From assembly GCF_018614035.1 (NCBI RefSeq), contig NZ_JAGGPA010000030.1, forward strand, positions 1-47,934: a stretch of DNA of 47,934 nt, read 5' to 3'. Numbering within the stretch: position 1 is the stretch's first letter; the number at the start of each line of letters is the position of its first letter. Origin of the DNA: Streptomyces sp. ISL-96. Its GTDB lineage: Bacteria > Actinomycetota > Actinomycetes > Streptomycetales > Streptomycetaceae. The position numbers were made by a program, and so were the translations under genes. The notes under the pieces are model-generated. The model was not told the DNA's origin, made no database searches, and saw only the letters and a program-made list of their open reading frames with translations. Of this stretch, positions 16,593-25,710 are shown piece after piece.

Positions 16593-18506
16593 CTACGAGG
16601 TGGCCGACGCCGATTGCCGGATCCGCAGCGCCTTCGCCCCATGCTCGGTCGCGGCGACCAGGATGCCGTCGGGGGAGAGGTCGGCGCCGGTGAAGGGGGA
16701 GTCCGAGATCAGGGAAGCCACGACTGTCTGGCGTGACTGGTCCCATACACGGAGCTGATCTGTGCCTCGGAGGAGCGTGAGCTGGGCGGCTGCCCGGTCC
16801 TGTTCGGACAGCCGCAGCAGCTGTTCCGGTCCGGGCTCGTTGAAGAGAGTCGGCTGTACGAGGCTATGCATGAGCAGCGCGGAATCACTGTTCCCGGCCA
16901 CGGGGAACGCGCCGGGCGTGCCGGTGGGTACCGTGAGAGCGGCGACAGGAGTAGGCGCTTCCGCTGGGCGTGGGAGCGTGCCGATCGTGACTTCGCTGAT
17001 GTTGCGCAGGCGGACGCTCCACAGGGTCTGCCAAGGCAGGTCGAGGCCGAGCCGGTGCACCGCCGCGGCGAAGTCCGGAAGCTCGTCCTCGACGAACGCG
17101 CTCTCCAGCAGCGCAGCGCGGGCCAGGGTGGGTGCCTGCGTACGGGTCAGTAGAGGGGCGATACGCAGGTACGTACGCCCCGGAGCGCCGAGTGCTTGCG
17201 CTGGGACGGCCTCGACTGCTGCGCGCAGCGGCACTGGGGCGGCGTACACGAACAAACCGGGGTCGGTGAGGAGTTGGGGCAGCAGCCCGGCCTCCAAGGT
17301 GTGAGCTGCGATGTAGTCACGTACGTAGGGATCGGCCTTGCTCCAGTCCTGCCCGGGCACGGATTCCAGGAGTGCCATCGCGATCTGCGATTGTGCGGCC
17401 CGGACGTTGGGAAGCCCGGAGCGGATCTCGTCGGCGATGGCCGGGTGAAGTAGCTGAAGCAGCGCGCGCTCGCTGTTCGCGCCCGTCTGGAGGGACTGTA
17501 CGAATGGTCCGGTCAGCGCTGCGGTGCCCGCTATCGCCGTGGTCATGTCCTTGTCGGCCAGGGTGCTGACGAGCCGTTCCCACAGCTCGACCGGCAGACT
17601 GTCCCCCTCGGCAAAGGCCAGGGGCGCGAGCAGTTGGCGCAGCGTCTGCGGATCGGCTCCGAGGCGGCGTGCGTGCAGGTCGAGTGCCTCGCCCGGGGAG
17701 GCGGGCAGTTGGCTTTCGTCTCCCGGTATGAAACCTGCTGGACTCGCCAGGATGCTCCGGACGGCGAGCTGCACCGTGAGCGGGCCGGTCCCGGCGCGAC
17801 GCCCGATCGCCTCGGCGAGGGCCCGTCGGGTGGCAGGGTCGGTGGTGAACGGCAGCTCCGGCGCCCCGTGCTCGGGGCTGAGCAAGGCCTCAGCCTGCAG
17901 CGACAGACCCTGCGGGTCGGCCCACTGGGACTCGTCCAAGTCGATCACCTGCGCGGTGCCGGGCGGCAACCCCTCAACCAGACGCGCGGCGAGCTCACGC
18001 GGTACGTCGGCCAGAAGCCGGACGTTGGCCGTGGTGGCGAGCGGCTTGAGTACTTCCCGTACGACCCGGGCCGGTTCGCCGGTCGTCCGTACCGGGCCTG
18101 CGCGATCGACGTCCGGTACCACGACGGTGACGGTCCGGTCGAGGGCGGCCAGTTCGGCGTACACGTCCTCGATACGCGTGGCCTGCAAGCCGTAATGCTC
18201 CGCCAGCAGCCACCCGACCTGTGCAGCGGTCAGCCCGGCCGCACTCGGCACCGCCGGGGCGGGGAGCTCGGGCGGCACGGTCGACGGGTCCAGGTCGGCC
18301 AGCGGAAGCCGCTTGCGGAACTCCGGGTCGCACAGCATGAGGAACCCGGTGAGCAGGTGCGAACGCCCGCTGCCCGGGTTGCCGGTGAGCACGATGACGC
18401 GCGGCGCACCCGGCCACTCCATCCGCCAGGCGGCGAGAGCGCGCAGCACGGTGACGCGGCCGCCTATGTGGGGATGTGGCACGTAGCCGGTGGTCGGGGC
18501 GGTCAT
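16593..18506 (-). CDS. P-loop (STAND-like) protein with WD40-like C-terminus
   Basis: 637 residues. A P-loop-type strand and turn VIVLTGNPGSGRSH (37-50) and a Walker B-like VTVVVPDVDRAGP (126-138) mark an NTPase fold, but the Walker A lysine is replaced by Arg48, so ATP hydrolysis may be lost. A helical middle part follows (about 200-440), then a C-terminal region with propeller-like strands (DQLRVWDQSRQTVVASLISD, GADLSPDGILVAATEHGAKA) typical of WD40 repeats. The ATG at 18504-18506 has GAGGA 8 bases upstream. It lies in the immunity array of the type VII effector, downstream of a YrhB-like gene. A fragment of a paralog survives at 13288-13700. Function is inferred from context as an immunity or toxin-response protein; a regulatory role is the alternative. 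Confidence 0.75.
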   Translation of the reverse strand: MTAPTTGYVPHPHIGGRVTVLRALAAWRMEWPGAPRVIVLTGNPGSGRSHLLTGFLMLCDPEFRKRLPLADLDPSTVPPELPAPAVPSAAGLTAAQVGWLLAEHYGLQATRIEDVYAELAALDRTVTVVVPDVDRAGPVRTTGEPARVVREVLKPLATTANVRLLADVPRELAARLVEGLPPGTAQVIDLDESQWADPQGLSLQAEALLSPEHGAPELPFTTDPATRRALAEAIGRRAGTGPLTVQLAVRSILASPAGFIPGDESQLPASPGEALDLHARRLGADPQTLRQLLAPLAFAEGDSLPVELWERLVSTLADKDMTTAIAGTAALTGPFVQSLQTGANSERALLQLLHPAIADEIRSGLPNVRAAQSQIAMALLESVPGQDWSKADPYVRDYIAAHTLEAGLLPQLLTDPGLFVYAAPVPLRAAVEAVPAQALGAPGRTYLRIAPLLTRTQAPTLARAALLESAFVEDELPDFAAAVHRLGLDLPWQTLWSVRLRNISEVTIGTLPRPAEAPTPVAALTVPTGTPGAFPVAGNSDSALLMHSLVQPTLFNEPGPEQLLRLSEQDRAAAQLTLLRGTDQLRVWDQSRQTVVASLISDSPFTGADLSPDGILVAATEHGAKALRIRQSASATS

Positions 18507-18591
18507 GGGTGTAGTCCTCGCGGGTGTGCCGGGGTAGGGGTGAAGGCTGGTCGCCAGGCGTCAGGCACCGGGCTCAGATGTCGGGCGACAG

Positions 18592-18897
18592 CTAGGCGTT
18601 GCGTTCGACGTTCTTGCGGTAGAGCGCGATGGCCTTCTCGGTCGGGTAGTTGGGGACGGTGACGGTTTCGCCGGTCTCCTTGGAGACCACGATCTTGGCG
18701 CCGCCTGGCGGGGAGGGCTGTGGGCGGCCGGCTGCGTCGGTGCGGGGCGGGAAGACCGCGAACACCAGGTAGCCGATGTCGAACTCGTGGACCTTGAGTT
18801 CGGCGGGAGTGCCGTCGGGAAGCTTGGGCTGGGCGTAGCGGCTGCGGACGATTTCCACGGCTTGGGTGGGGGTTGTGGGTGGGGCCTCGGGGGTCAT
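18592..18897 (-). CDS. YrhB-like (Imm35-type) putative immunity protein
   Basis: 101 residues starting MTPEAPPTTPTQAVEIVRS. The ATG at 18895-18897 has AGGA about 8 bases upstream; a longer frame upstream overlaps the decayed Imm49 gene in another frame and is not credible. Sequence pattern ELKVHEFDIGYLVFAVFPP followed by KIVVSKETGETVTVPNYPTE is the YrhB-like fold, also seen as the N-terminal module of the fusion protein at 11940-13283. Members are found as immunity proteins next to polymorphic toxins. Here it lies 47 bases after the decayed Imm49 copy and 85 bases before the P-loop gene, so all are probably one transcript starting at the toxin. Confidence 0.75.
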   Translation of the reverse strand: MTPEAPPTTPTQAVEIVRSRYAQPKLPDGTPAELKVHEFDIGYLVFAVFPPRTDAAGRPQPSPPGGAKIVVSKETGETVTVPNYPTEKAIALYRKNVERNA

Positions 18898-18944
18898 GCG
18901 GGTCCTGTTCGTCGGTTGGAGTGTGCTGGGGGGCAGCGCGTTGA

Positions 18945-19525
18945 CTATGTGGGGAACTCGCCCACCCAGCCACCGTCGAGCAGGTACTTGGGTAGGTACT
19001 CCGACTCGACTTCCACGCTGAACCCTGAGTCGAGGGCAAGGCACGCGAGGGCCAGGTGGCCGAGGGCGATGATTCCGTCGGAATCGCGCTCCCGCTCCTC
19101 GTCGCGGGTCCAGAAGTCCTTGTGCCATTCGACGGTCTTGGCCAGCTTGGTGGTGAACCTGTCCTGATCACCGCGAACCAGTTGAGTCAAGAGGGTCATG
19201 GGGGGATACATGAGGTTGAGTACAGCGCTTCGCAAGGCGGGCCGGACTGCCTCGGGGGCGGTGTCGTCGCGCGGGCCGAGGCGAAGAGGGCGGAACCCAC
19301 GTGCATCGCGGTGACACAGGCTTCCCAGGTCTCGAGCTTGTCGGCCTTGGGATCCCCCCCCGAGCAGCGACTGGCGAGGAGCGTGGTCCCAGAACTCAGG
19401 GCCATGGAGAACCACTCGGGGTTCTCCTCGAGGTCCTCGAGCTCCTCCTCAAGATCTGTCTCCAGCTCTCGAAGTACCTGAGGGAGAGCCCCAGTCAGAA
19501 ATTCATGACGTGGGATCTTGATCAT
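18945..19525 (-). pseudogene. Second Imm49 immunity gene, internally deleted and frameshifted
   Basis: Starts MIKIPRHEFLTGALPQVL at 19525 with GGAGAAGGA just upstream, and is collinear with the intact Imm49 gene for about 85 residues (KLETWEACVTAMHVGSALFA vs KLETWEVCVTAMQVGSALFA). At about 19265 the sequence jumps to the part corresponding to residue ~180 of the intact copy and changes frame (SAVLNLMYPPMTLLTQLVRG vs DSVLQIMYPPMNLLTQLARG). It ends with the same GEFPT-type C-terminus (WVGEFPT vs WINEFPT). It is 581 bases long against 852, a net loss of 271 bases, which is not a multiple of three. The ends are well preserved, so the deletion is recent. No full product possible. Confidence 0.75.
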
Positions 19526-19634
19526 CTTCGTCCTTCTCCACCTCCGTTCCATCTACCGCCGCCAGCACCAACCAGAAGCTGGTCCGGAGTGGTGGACGGA
19601 CCTTGTTCTGTTGCTTGGGGTGTCTGGCTGGGGG

Positions 19635-20486
19635 CTACGTGGGGAATTCGTTGATCCACGCGCCGACGATGAGGTGCTTGGGGAGGTACTCGGACTCGAC
19701 GCTGATGGTGAACCCGGCCTGGACGGCGAGACAGGTGACGGCCAGCGGGCCCAGGGCGATGAGGCTTTGGGGGTTCAGCTCGCGGTCTTCGTCGCGGGTC
19801 CAATAGTCCTTGTGCCACTCCAGGGCCTTGGCCAGTTCGGCGTTGAACTTGTCCTGGTCGCCGCGTGCCAGCTGGGTCAGGAGGTTCATCGGGGGATACA
19901 TGATCTGGAGGACGCTGTCGCGCGGCGCGTGTCGCAGGACGGCGGGATCGGTCCCGTCCACCGCGGCCACCAGTTTGTCGCCGAACTCTGGGCGCTTGAG
20001 CCAGTAGGCCTGCAGCGCTTCCACCCAGTCGTAGATGTACTCGTCGAACTCTCCTTCGGCTTGCCGAAGCCGTGAGACCGGGAACTGGCTCAGTTCGGTC
20101 ATTCGCTTCTTCTCGCGGCAGACACAGGCGAGCCAGAAGGCGTTGAGCCAGTTGCCGGCATGAGCGCGGGGCAGGGCGCCGGCGCGGATGGCGTGCATCG
20201 TGTGACCGATGCGGCACTCGATGCTGTCGGTCGTGGCCTGAGCCGACGCGAAGAGGGCGGAGCCGACCTGCATGGCGGTGACGCAGACCTCCCACGTCTC
20301 GAGCTTGTCGGCGTCCGGGTCCACGACGCAGCGCAGGCCGAGGAGCTTGATGGCGTCAGCCAGAACGTTCGAGAACCATGAGGGTTCGGTCTGGAGGTCG
20401 TCGACGTCGTCCCAGAAGTCCTTGGTATAAGACTCGAGGATCCTCGGGACATTTCGCGTTGGGAAATCATGTCGCGGAATCTGCAT
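19635..20486 (-). CDS. Imm49-family immunity protein, partner of the large toxin
   Basis: 283 residues, all-helical Imm49-type protein (FPTRNVPRILESYTKDFW at the start, DKLETWEVCVTAMQVGSALF, GNWLNAFWLACVCREKKRMT, IMYPPMNLLTQLARGDQDKF, ESEYLPKHLIVGAWINEFPT at the end). Imm49 proteins are known as immunity proteins of polymorphic toxin systems. The ATG at 20484-20486 lies inside the last codons of the 1692-residue toxin gene (20-base overlap), so the two are translationally coupled, as expected for a toxin and its antidote. It probably neutralises the C-terminal nuclease-like domain, since immunity genes normally match the tip domain; this pairing is inferred. Confidence 0.85.
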   Translation of the reverse strand: MQIPRHDFPTRNVPRILESYTKDFWDDVDDLQTEPSWFSNVLADAIKLLGLRCVVDPDADKLETWEVCVTAMQVGSALFASAQATTDSIECRIGHTMHAIRAGALPRAHAGNWLNAFWLACVCREKKRMTELSQFPVSRLRQAEGEFDEYIYDWVEALQAYWLKRPEFGDKLVAAVDGTDPAVLRHAPRDSVLQIMYPPMNLLTQLARGDQDKFNAELAKALEWHKDYWTRDEDRELNPQSLIALGPLAVTCLAVQAGFTISVESEYLPKHLIVGAWINEFPT

Positions 20487-23400
20487 CGTTTTGCTTCTCT
20501 GCTTCCGTTCTGATGTCGAACTGCTGCATCTCGTAGCCCTGGTGCTGCCCCCCGGAAGACTTTCCCTTGACGAGTATGTACGTGACTCGTGACGGGTTCG
20601 CGTTCAGGGCCTTTCTGAGGTCGCGTGCTAGTTGCCGTTCCGCCTCGGCGGCCTCCCGCTCGGCGTCGGTCTCGGCCTTGAGGTCGTTCCGGCGTGCGCG
20701 CTCCTCCATCTCATGGAGGATCGTCTCAAAGTACGCGCGAGTGCCCTGCCGTACTTTCGGGACGCCTGGGGTCGGTGCGTCCTGCCCGCTCTCGCCGGTC
20801 TGGTCGTTCTGATCGCTGTCGACCTGATCCTGGCGGGAGCCGTTGTCCGGCTCGGCAGAGGGGCCGGAACCGTTGTGCTCGGGGAGTCCACGCCGCTCGC
20901 CGAGTCCGGCCTTCAGTGAACCCTTGGCCTCTACGACGACGAATTCGGGCGGGTCGGTGCTCGGGTCCACCCATATCTGGTCGAACCGGTTGTTTCCTGT
21001 TGCCCGGTCGTCGATCCGCGTGTAGTCGGGGAAGTGTCGGGGCATGGCGTGGAACTCGGCGACCTGCTCGCCGTAGTCCTCGCTGGCCCTGGTCATTTTT
21101 CCGTGCAGCGGGCTGTGCTTCTCGTCTGCTTCCTGGAACTTCTTCAGGTTCTCGTCGGTTTTGTTCTTCTCGTAGGCTTCCTTGGCCGCCTGCCGGTCTT
21201 TATGCGGCTGGTCGTCGGCGTCGATCGCGTCCTGGCGGGCCTTTGCGGCCTCGTCGAGCCGCTTGAGGTTCTCCTCGGAGATCTCTTCGTCCCGTTTGCC
21301 CTTACCTTCGCCCTCGTCGATGTACGACTCCCGTTCGGCGTCCGGTGCGTCGTTGGCCAGCATCCACGGCGCATTGGGGTCGTTCGTGGGATGCAACTGA
21401 GGGACGGGGCGGCCGTCTTCTGCGGGGTTTGTCACGCTCCGGCGGTAGCCGCTCTTCGGGTGGTAGTACTTCTCGAACCAGGCCCTGTCCTTCGGGTCCT
21501 TTGAATTGGCGCGCGCGAGCATGTCCAGGTCACGCTGCCGAAGGCTTGCCTGGTCGTTTGCGTTTGGGGTATTGCCCGCAGGCTCCGCAGGACCGGAGGG
21601 GCGCTCAGGGTTCGTCGACCGGGAGGTCTGCGCCGGGTTCTCGGGTGCGATGTCGCCGTAGAGCGGTTTCTTGCCGTTGACGGAGTCCTTGACGTAATTG
21701 GCCGCATCGGCGTTCTTGCCCTCGGGGAGGTTCTCCCGCTTCGGAACGGCCGAGTCGTTGTTCATGCTGCTCGAACGGTCGGGCTGGTCGTCGGCTGGCG
21801 ACTGGGCCGGGACTTCGGGCCGGTTCTTGTCCGGGTCCTCCGGCCGTGATTCCTCGATGTTGTCCGGGCGTGACTCGTCCGCTTGCGGCGGCGTGTTCGG
21901 CCGCTGACCGTCGGGCCGGTCGCTGGTCTCCTCCGGCTTCGCCTCCGTGGGGTTCTCCCGACGCGGGTCGGTCGTACGGGGGTCCGAGGTTTGCGGTTCC
22001 GTGGTTCGCGGGTCGGGGATGCGAGGGTCCGAGGGCGGGGTGGTGGTCTGCTGGGGCGTGGGGTCGCTCGGAGCGTCGCGTTCAGGGCTGGGGGCCGGGG
22101 TGTCGGTCGCAGTCCGGGTAGGCGCCGGTTCGTTGTCCGACGTGGATTTGTCGGTGCCGTCGGGAGTAGTGGTGTGCGCCGTGGATGGCGAGGACTCCCC
22201 GTCGCGCGGCCCGTCCTGTGCGTCGGGACGTGTCTGCTGGTCCTTGGTGTCGGGAGTCTCAGGGGTCTCGGCGGTCTCGGACGTCTCGGACGTATCGGCC
22301 GGGGACGGATGGTCCTGTTCGGCGGACGACTCCGGTGTCTCCGAGGGCCCGGGTTGCGTCGAGTCGCCGGTTTCGGGGGACGCCTGCTGGTCCTCGGGCG
22401 TGGCGTCGTTCTGCGTGTTGTTGTCCGGTTGCCCGTTGCTGTCGGAGTTCTCCGCGTTCTCGGAGTTCTCGGAGTTTTCCGACTGAGACTCGTCGTTCGG
22501 ATCCTGGGAGTCGTCGGTGTCCTCCGTCTCCGCGGGGTGGAGCGGATTCCCGTCCGGGTCCATCGGGATGTGCCAGACGTGCTCGGCATCGGCGATGTGC
22601 AGCGGGTCGTGGCTGACCTCGCCGCTCTGGGTGTCGATCCAGACGACTTTGCCGTTGTGGTTGACGGCATTGAAGGCGTGGCCGCCGCCGCCGGGCCAGT
22701 CGACCTGGACGATGGCGTGCGCGCCGTGCCCTGCCTGCAGGAGGTCGTCCGCGATGCGCTGGGCGGTGTCCGGGTCGCTGCCTTCACCGGCGTACGAGTG
22801 CGGAGCACCCGACCAGCGGATCTGGTTCTCGTTCGCGTCGTTCTCCGGCGACCAGGGGTCCGGGTTCCCGTCCTCGTCGGTGTCAAGGGTGCGGGGGGCC
22901 GAGACCTGCGGGTTACCGCGCCAGGTCTCGAGGAAGGACCGGGAGCAGTCGGCGCAGTTGTTGCTGCGCCCGGGCACTTCGTTGCCGCCGTCGTTCTGGA
23001 GCTGGCTCCAGGGGCCGAAGGGATCGGGGAACCGCTGGGGGGTGCCGTCGGGATTCCGCGGCACGGCGTTCGCCAGCAGCTGCTGGTCCTGGGGGTCGGG
23101 CTCCGTCAGCCCTCCCGGGTATTGATCCAGGTCGTCGCGGATGTCGTCGAGACTGTCCGTCTGCGGCTGCGTCTGCGGCTCCGGCTTGTCGGACGTGTCG
23201 GGGTCTGCCTGTGGCGAGCCCGGTGCCTGCGGGCCGGACCGGCTGGGGTTCGACGCCTGGGACGGGGCGTTAGGGCCGGGGACCGGGGTGTGGATCGGTA
23301 CCGCGGTCAGAGGCTGTTGTTGCTGCTGGTTCGGGGTGCTCGACGGCGTGCCGGGGTTGCTGCTGGGCTGCTGGGGAGCGTTGGGCGTACTGCCCGACGG

Positions 23401-25545
23401 CTGGTGAGGCCGTGTGGGGGAGTTGCCCGCGCCCGGTTGCGACGTATGCGGTTTGTTGCCGGCCGGAGTCGGTGCCGTATCGGGTGTACGCCCGGGGGCG
23501 CCGGAGCCGGGTGTGCCGGAGTTGGGCGTACTGGGCGTGCTCGGCGTCGGCGTTGGAGTACTGGCGGGCGACGGTGTGTTCCTGGGCGGGGCCGGCTGCC
23601 GCGGGTCCTGGTTCGGGGTAGTCGGGCTTGGGCTCTGGTTCGTGTGGGGGCTGCGGCCGTCCGACGCGCTCTGGCCGGTGGGGCCTTGGCCGGGAGACCG
23701 ACCGCCGGTTGAGCCTGGGGTGTTCTGGTTCGGGGTGCGGCTGTCACTCGTGCCGGGTGTGTTCTGGTGGGGTCCTGGACTACGGGTGCTTGCCCCGCCC
23801 GGCGTGCTTTGGTTCGGGCTGGATACGTGTCCGGGCACCGCCCCGGGGGTGCGGCCGTCCGTCGATGGTGTCGGCGTACTGCGTGGTGGCGTCGACGGTG
23901 TCGGGCCAGGGGTTGAGGCCGGGCCCGTTCCGGTGGGGTTGGGGGTGCCTGGGGTGGTGGAGGGGGTCCTAGGCGGGCCCTGTGAGGGGTTGGGGCTGGT
24001 GGGGCTCGTACCGGACGGGGAGCCGCTTGGGGTGGTGTTTGTGCCTGTACGGGCGCCTGCCGCACCGTCCGCTGCCGTTGAGGGCGGCGTGGGCGAGGTC
24101 GGCATCGAGGAGTTGCCGTCCGGGCGCGGGGCCGCGGTTGAGGGGTCGGCCGTGGTCGGTGTCGGGGCGGCGTTGGACTGGGTGGGGATGCTGGCGGCGA
24201 GGCTGTCGATCGACCTACTGATCCCGCCGCCGCTGTTCGTGGAGGACGGTGTTGCGCCGGCTGTCGGTGTGGGAGCCGATTGCGGGGAGGGTGAGGAGAG
24301 GCCGCCGGGGGAGGAACCACTGCGGTTGTCGCCGGCACTGGGTGTGTTGCTGCTGGTGTCCGGGGCGGGGGACGGGGACGGCGACGTATTGCTGGGTGCG
24401 GGGTCGTCGAAGTCCGACAGCGTCGGCCGGGAGGGCGAATTGGAGGAGGAAGGATTCTGCCCGGAGTCAGGGGTGCTGGGCGTCGAGTCCGGGGTGCCGC
24501 TTGGCGTGTCGGTACTGGGTAGCCCTCCGAGGTCGGGGGCGTTGTAGCTCGCGGGTTCGTCGCCGTCGGCGGATATGTTGCCGCCGATGTTGGTGTTGCC
24601 CGTGTTGGCGTTCGCACGTGAGGTCGTCGACGAGTCCGAGCTGGAGGAGTCCGAGGTGTTTGACGAGTCCGAGGTGTTCGACGAGTCAGTGTCCCCCGAA
24701 CTGTCGTCTCCGTCGCCGCTGTTGCTATTGGTGCCGTCACCGCTGTTGTTGCCCGCCGCAGGGTTGTTGCGGTTGTTGTAGGCATCCCTGCTGCTGTTGT
24801 AGCCGCTGTCGATGCCGTCGCGGATGCTGCTGCCGGCCTTCCTGCCCAGGCCGTCGCGCACGCCCTCGGCGAACGTCTGCGGGGACTGCTTGATGGCTTC
24901 CCATCCGCCCTGGGCGCCGGCCGAGACGGTCTTGCTGAGGTCGAAGCCTTCCTGGGTCCCGAAGCCGACGTTGACGGACTGCTTGACCAGGTCGGTGACC
25001 ATGGCCTGGACCGCCGATACGGCGGGTTCCTTCATCATCTCGATGATGGCCTGCATCAGCGCGTCTTTGAGTGCGTCGAGGATACGGCGTACGGCCACGC
25101 GGGTCAGTTGCGTGGCTGCCATGCCGGCGGCAGCGGAGAGGCCGAAGGTGACGACGGACGCGGCAGCGGCGGCGGCGATCTGGATGGCCAGCGCGATGAG
25201 TTGGACGATGACCGCCCACTTCGCGAACTCCACCAGAAACGCCGCGGCCTCAAAGGTGGCCGCGATGACGTACGCGGCTTCCGCGGCGTTGGCGAGGTAG
25301 CCGTCCGAGCCGCCGTCGGAGAACTTCTTGTAGTGCGTGGTGAACGCGTCGATGGACTCGCCCGCGTTGTGCGCGACCACGGTCTGAGCGCTGGTATTCG
25401 CCCGTATGTGCAGCTTCTGGGCGTCGTCACCGAACTGGCGCCACAACGCGGCGGAGTCTCTGAGCAAGTCCTCATTCGCTGTCGGCCACCTGTAGCCGAG
25501 CATCTCCAGGACCCACTCGACCTCGTCCGGCAACATCATCGCCAC
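20467..25545 (-). CDS. WXG100-like polymorphic toxin: glutamine-deamidase-type plus REase-fold domains
   Basis: Secreted effector of 1692 residues. Residues 1-265 are the WXG100-like type VII export domain (MMLPDEVEWVLEMLGYRWP; long Ala-rich hydrophobic helix near 100-150). About 265-790 is a Gly/Asn/Ser then Pro/Ser/Thr-rich linker. About 800-1000 is a papain-fold toxin domain of the glutamine-deamidase type with C864 (NNCADC), H956 (GGGHAFNAV) and D971 (WIDTQSG). A second Asp/Glu/Pro linker follows, then a Lys/Glu-rich helical segment (about 1425-1490). The C-terminal domain has D1522 (FDQIW), E1539-A-K1541 (VVVEAKGS) and Q1600 (RQGTRAYFE), the pattern of PD-(D/E)xK nuclease toxins. The GTG start aligns with the ATG of the paralog at 10152 and has GGGGG upstream; an earlier ATG at 25581 lacks that support. 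The stop overlaps the Imm49 start. Which domain is the dominant toxin is not known. Confidence 0.85.
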   Translation of the reverse strand: MAMMLPDEVEWVLEMLGYRWPTANEDLLRDSAALWRQFGDDAQKLHIRANTSAQTVVAHNAGESIDAFTTHYKKFSDGGSDGYLANAAEAAYVIAATFEAAAFLVEFAKWAVIVQLIALAIQIAAAAAASVVTFGLSAAAGMAATQLTRVAVRRILDALKDALMQAIIEMMKEPAVSAVQAMVTDLVKQSVNVGFGTQEGFDLSKTVSAGAQGGWEAIKQSPQTFAEGVRDGLGRKAGSSIRDGIDSGYNSSRDAYNNRNNPAAGNNSGDGTNSNSGDGDDSSGDTDSSNTSDSSNTSDSSSSDSSTTSRANANTGNTNIGGNISADGDEPASYNAPDLGGLPSTDTPSGTPDSTPSTPDSGQNPSSSNSPSRPTLSDFDDPAPSNTSPSPSPAPDTSSNTPSAGDNRSGSSPGGLSSPSPQSAPTPTAGATPSSTNSGGGISRSIDSLAASIPTQSNAAPTPTTADPSTAAPRPDGNSSMPTSPTPPSTAADGAAGARTGTNTTPSGSPSGTSPTSPNPSQGPPRTPSTTPGTPNPTGTGPASTPGPTPSTPPRSTPTPSTDGRTPGAVPGHVSSPNQSTPGGASTRSPGPHQNTPGTSDSRTPNQNTPGSTGGRSPGQGPTGQSASDGRSPHTNQSPSPTTPNQDPRQPAPPRNTPSPASTPTPTPSTPSTPNSGTPGSGAPGRTPDTAPTPAGNKPHTSQPGAGNSPTRPHQPSGSTPNAPQQPSSNPGTPSSTPNQQQQQPLTAVPIHTPVPGPNAPSQASNPSRSGPQAPGSPQADPDTSDKPEPQTQPQTDSLDDIRDDLDQYPGGLTEPDPQDQQLLANAVPRNPDGTPQRFPDPFGPWSQLQNDGGNEVPGRSNNCADCSRSFLETWRGNPQVSAPRTLDTDEDGNPDPWSPENDANENQIRWSGAPHSYAGEGSDPDTAQRIADDLLQAGHGAHAIVQVDWPGGGGHAFNAVNHNGKVVWIDTQSGEVSHDPLHIADAEHVWHIPMDPDGNPLHPAETEDTDDSQDPNDESQSENSENSENAENSDSNGQPDNNTQNDATPEDQQASPETGDSTQPGPSETPESSAEQDHPSPADTSETSETAETPETPDTKDQQTRPDAQDGPRDGESSPSTAHTTTPDGTDKSTSDNEPAPTRTATDTPAPSPERDAPSDPTPQQTTTPPSDPRIPDPRTTEPQTSDPRTTDPRRENPTEAKPEETSDRPDGQRPNTPPQADESRPDNIEESRPEDPDKNRPEVPAQSPADDQPDRSSSMNNDSAVPKRENLPEGKNADAANYVKDSVNGKKPLYGDIAPENPAQTSRSTNPERPSGPAEPAGNTPNANDQASLRQRDLDMLARANSKDPKDRAWFEKYYHPKSGYRRSVTNPAEDGRPVPQLHPTNDPNAPWMLANDAPDAERESYIDEGEGKGKRDEEISEENLKRLDEAAKARQDAIDADDQPHKDRQAAKEAYEKNKTDENLKKFQEADEKHSPLHGKMTRASEDYGEQVAEFHAMPRHFPDYTRIDDRATGNNRFDQIWVDPSTDPPEFVVVEAKGSLKAGLGERRGLPEHNGSGPSAEPDNGSRQDQVDSDQNDQTGESGQDAPTPGVPKVRQGTRAYFETILHEMEERARRNDLKAETDAEREAAEAERQLARDLRKALNANPSRVTYILVKGKSSGGQHQGYEMQQFDIRTEAEKQNDADSAT

Positions 25546-25710
25546 AGCGCGCCACACCCCCGATAGGCAACCGCCGCACAACGCCCCCCAACGACAAGGG
25601 GAATCACACGCAGTGCAGCCGTCCCCAGAGCTTACTGACCATCACCGGAGCAACTCGAGAGGGTTCCTGTTACAACCCTGTCGCAGGGGTGCCTAAAGGC
25701 CGCAACGTCG

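Noticed and set aside
21883..23712. Long plus-strand frames opposite the toxin linker (also 23414-24547)
   Set aside because: The Pro/Ser/Thr-rich linker produces Gly/Arg/Val-rich antisense frames without stops; no independent gene signals.
22100..24600. Repeated short words in the toxin linker considered as CRISPR or a repeat array
   Set aside because: No regular repeat-spacer spacing; the repetition is codon-level Pro/Ser/Thr bias in a disordered linker.
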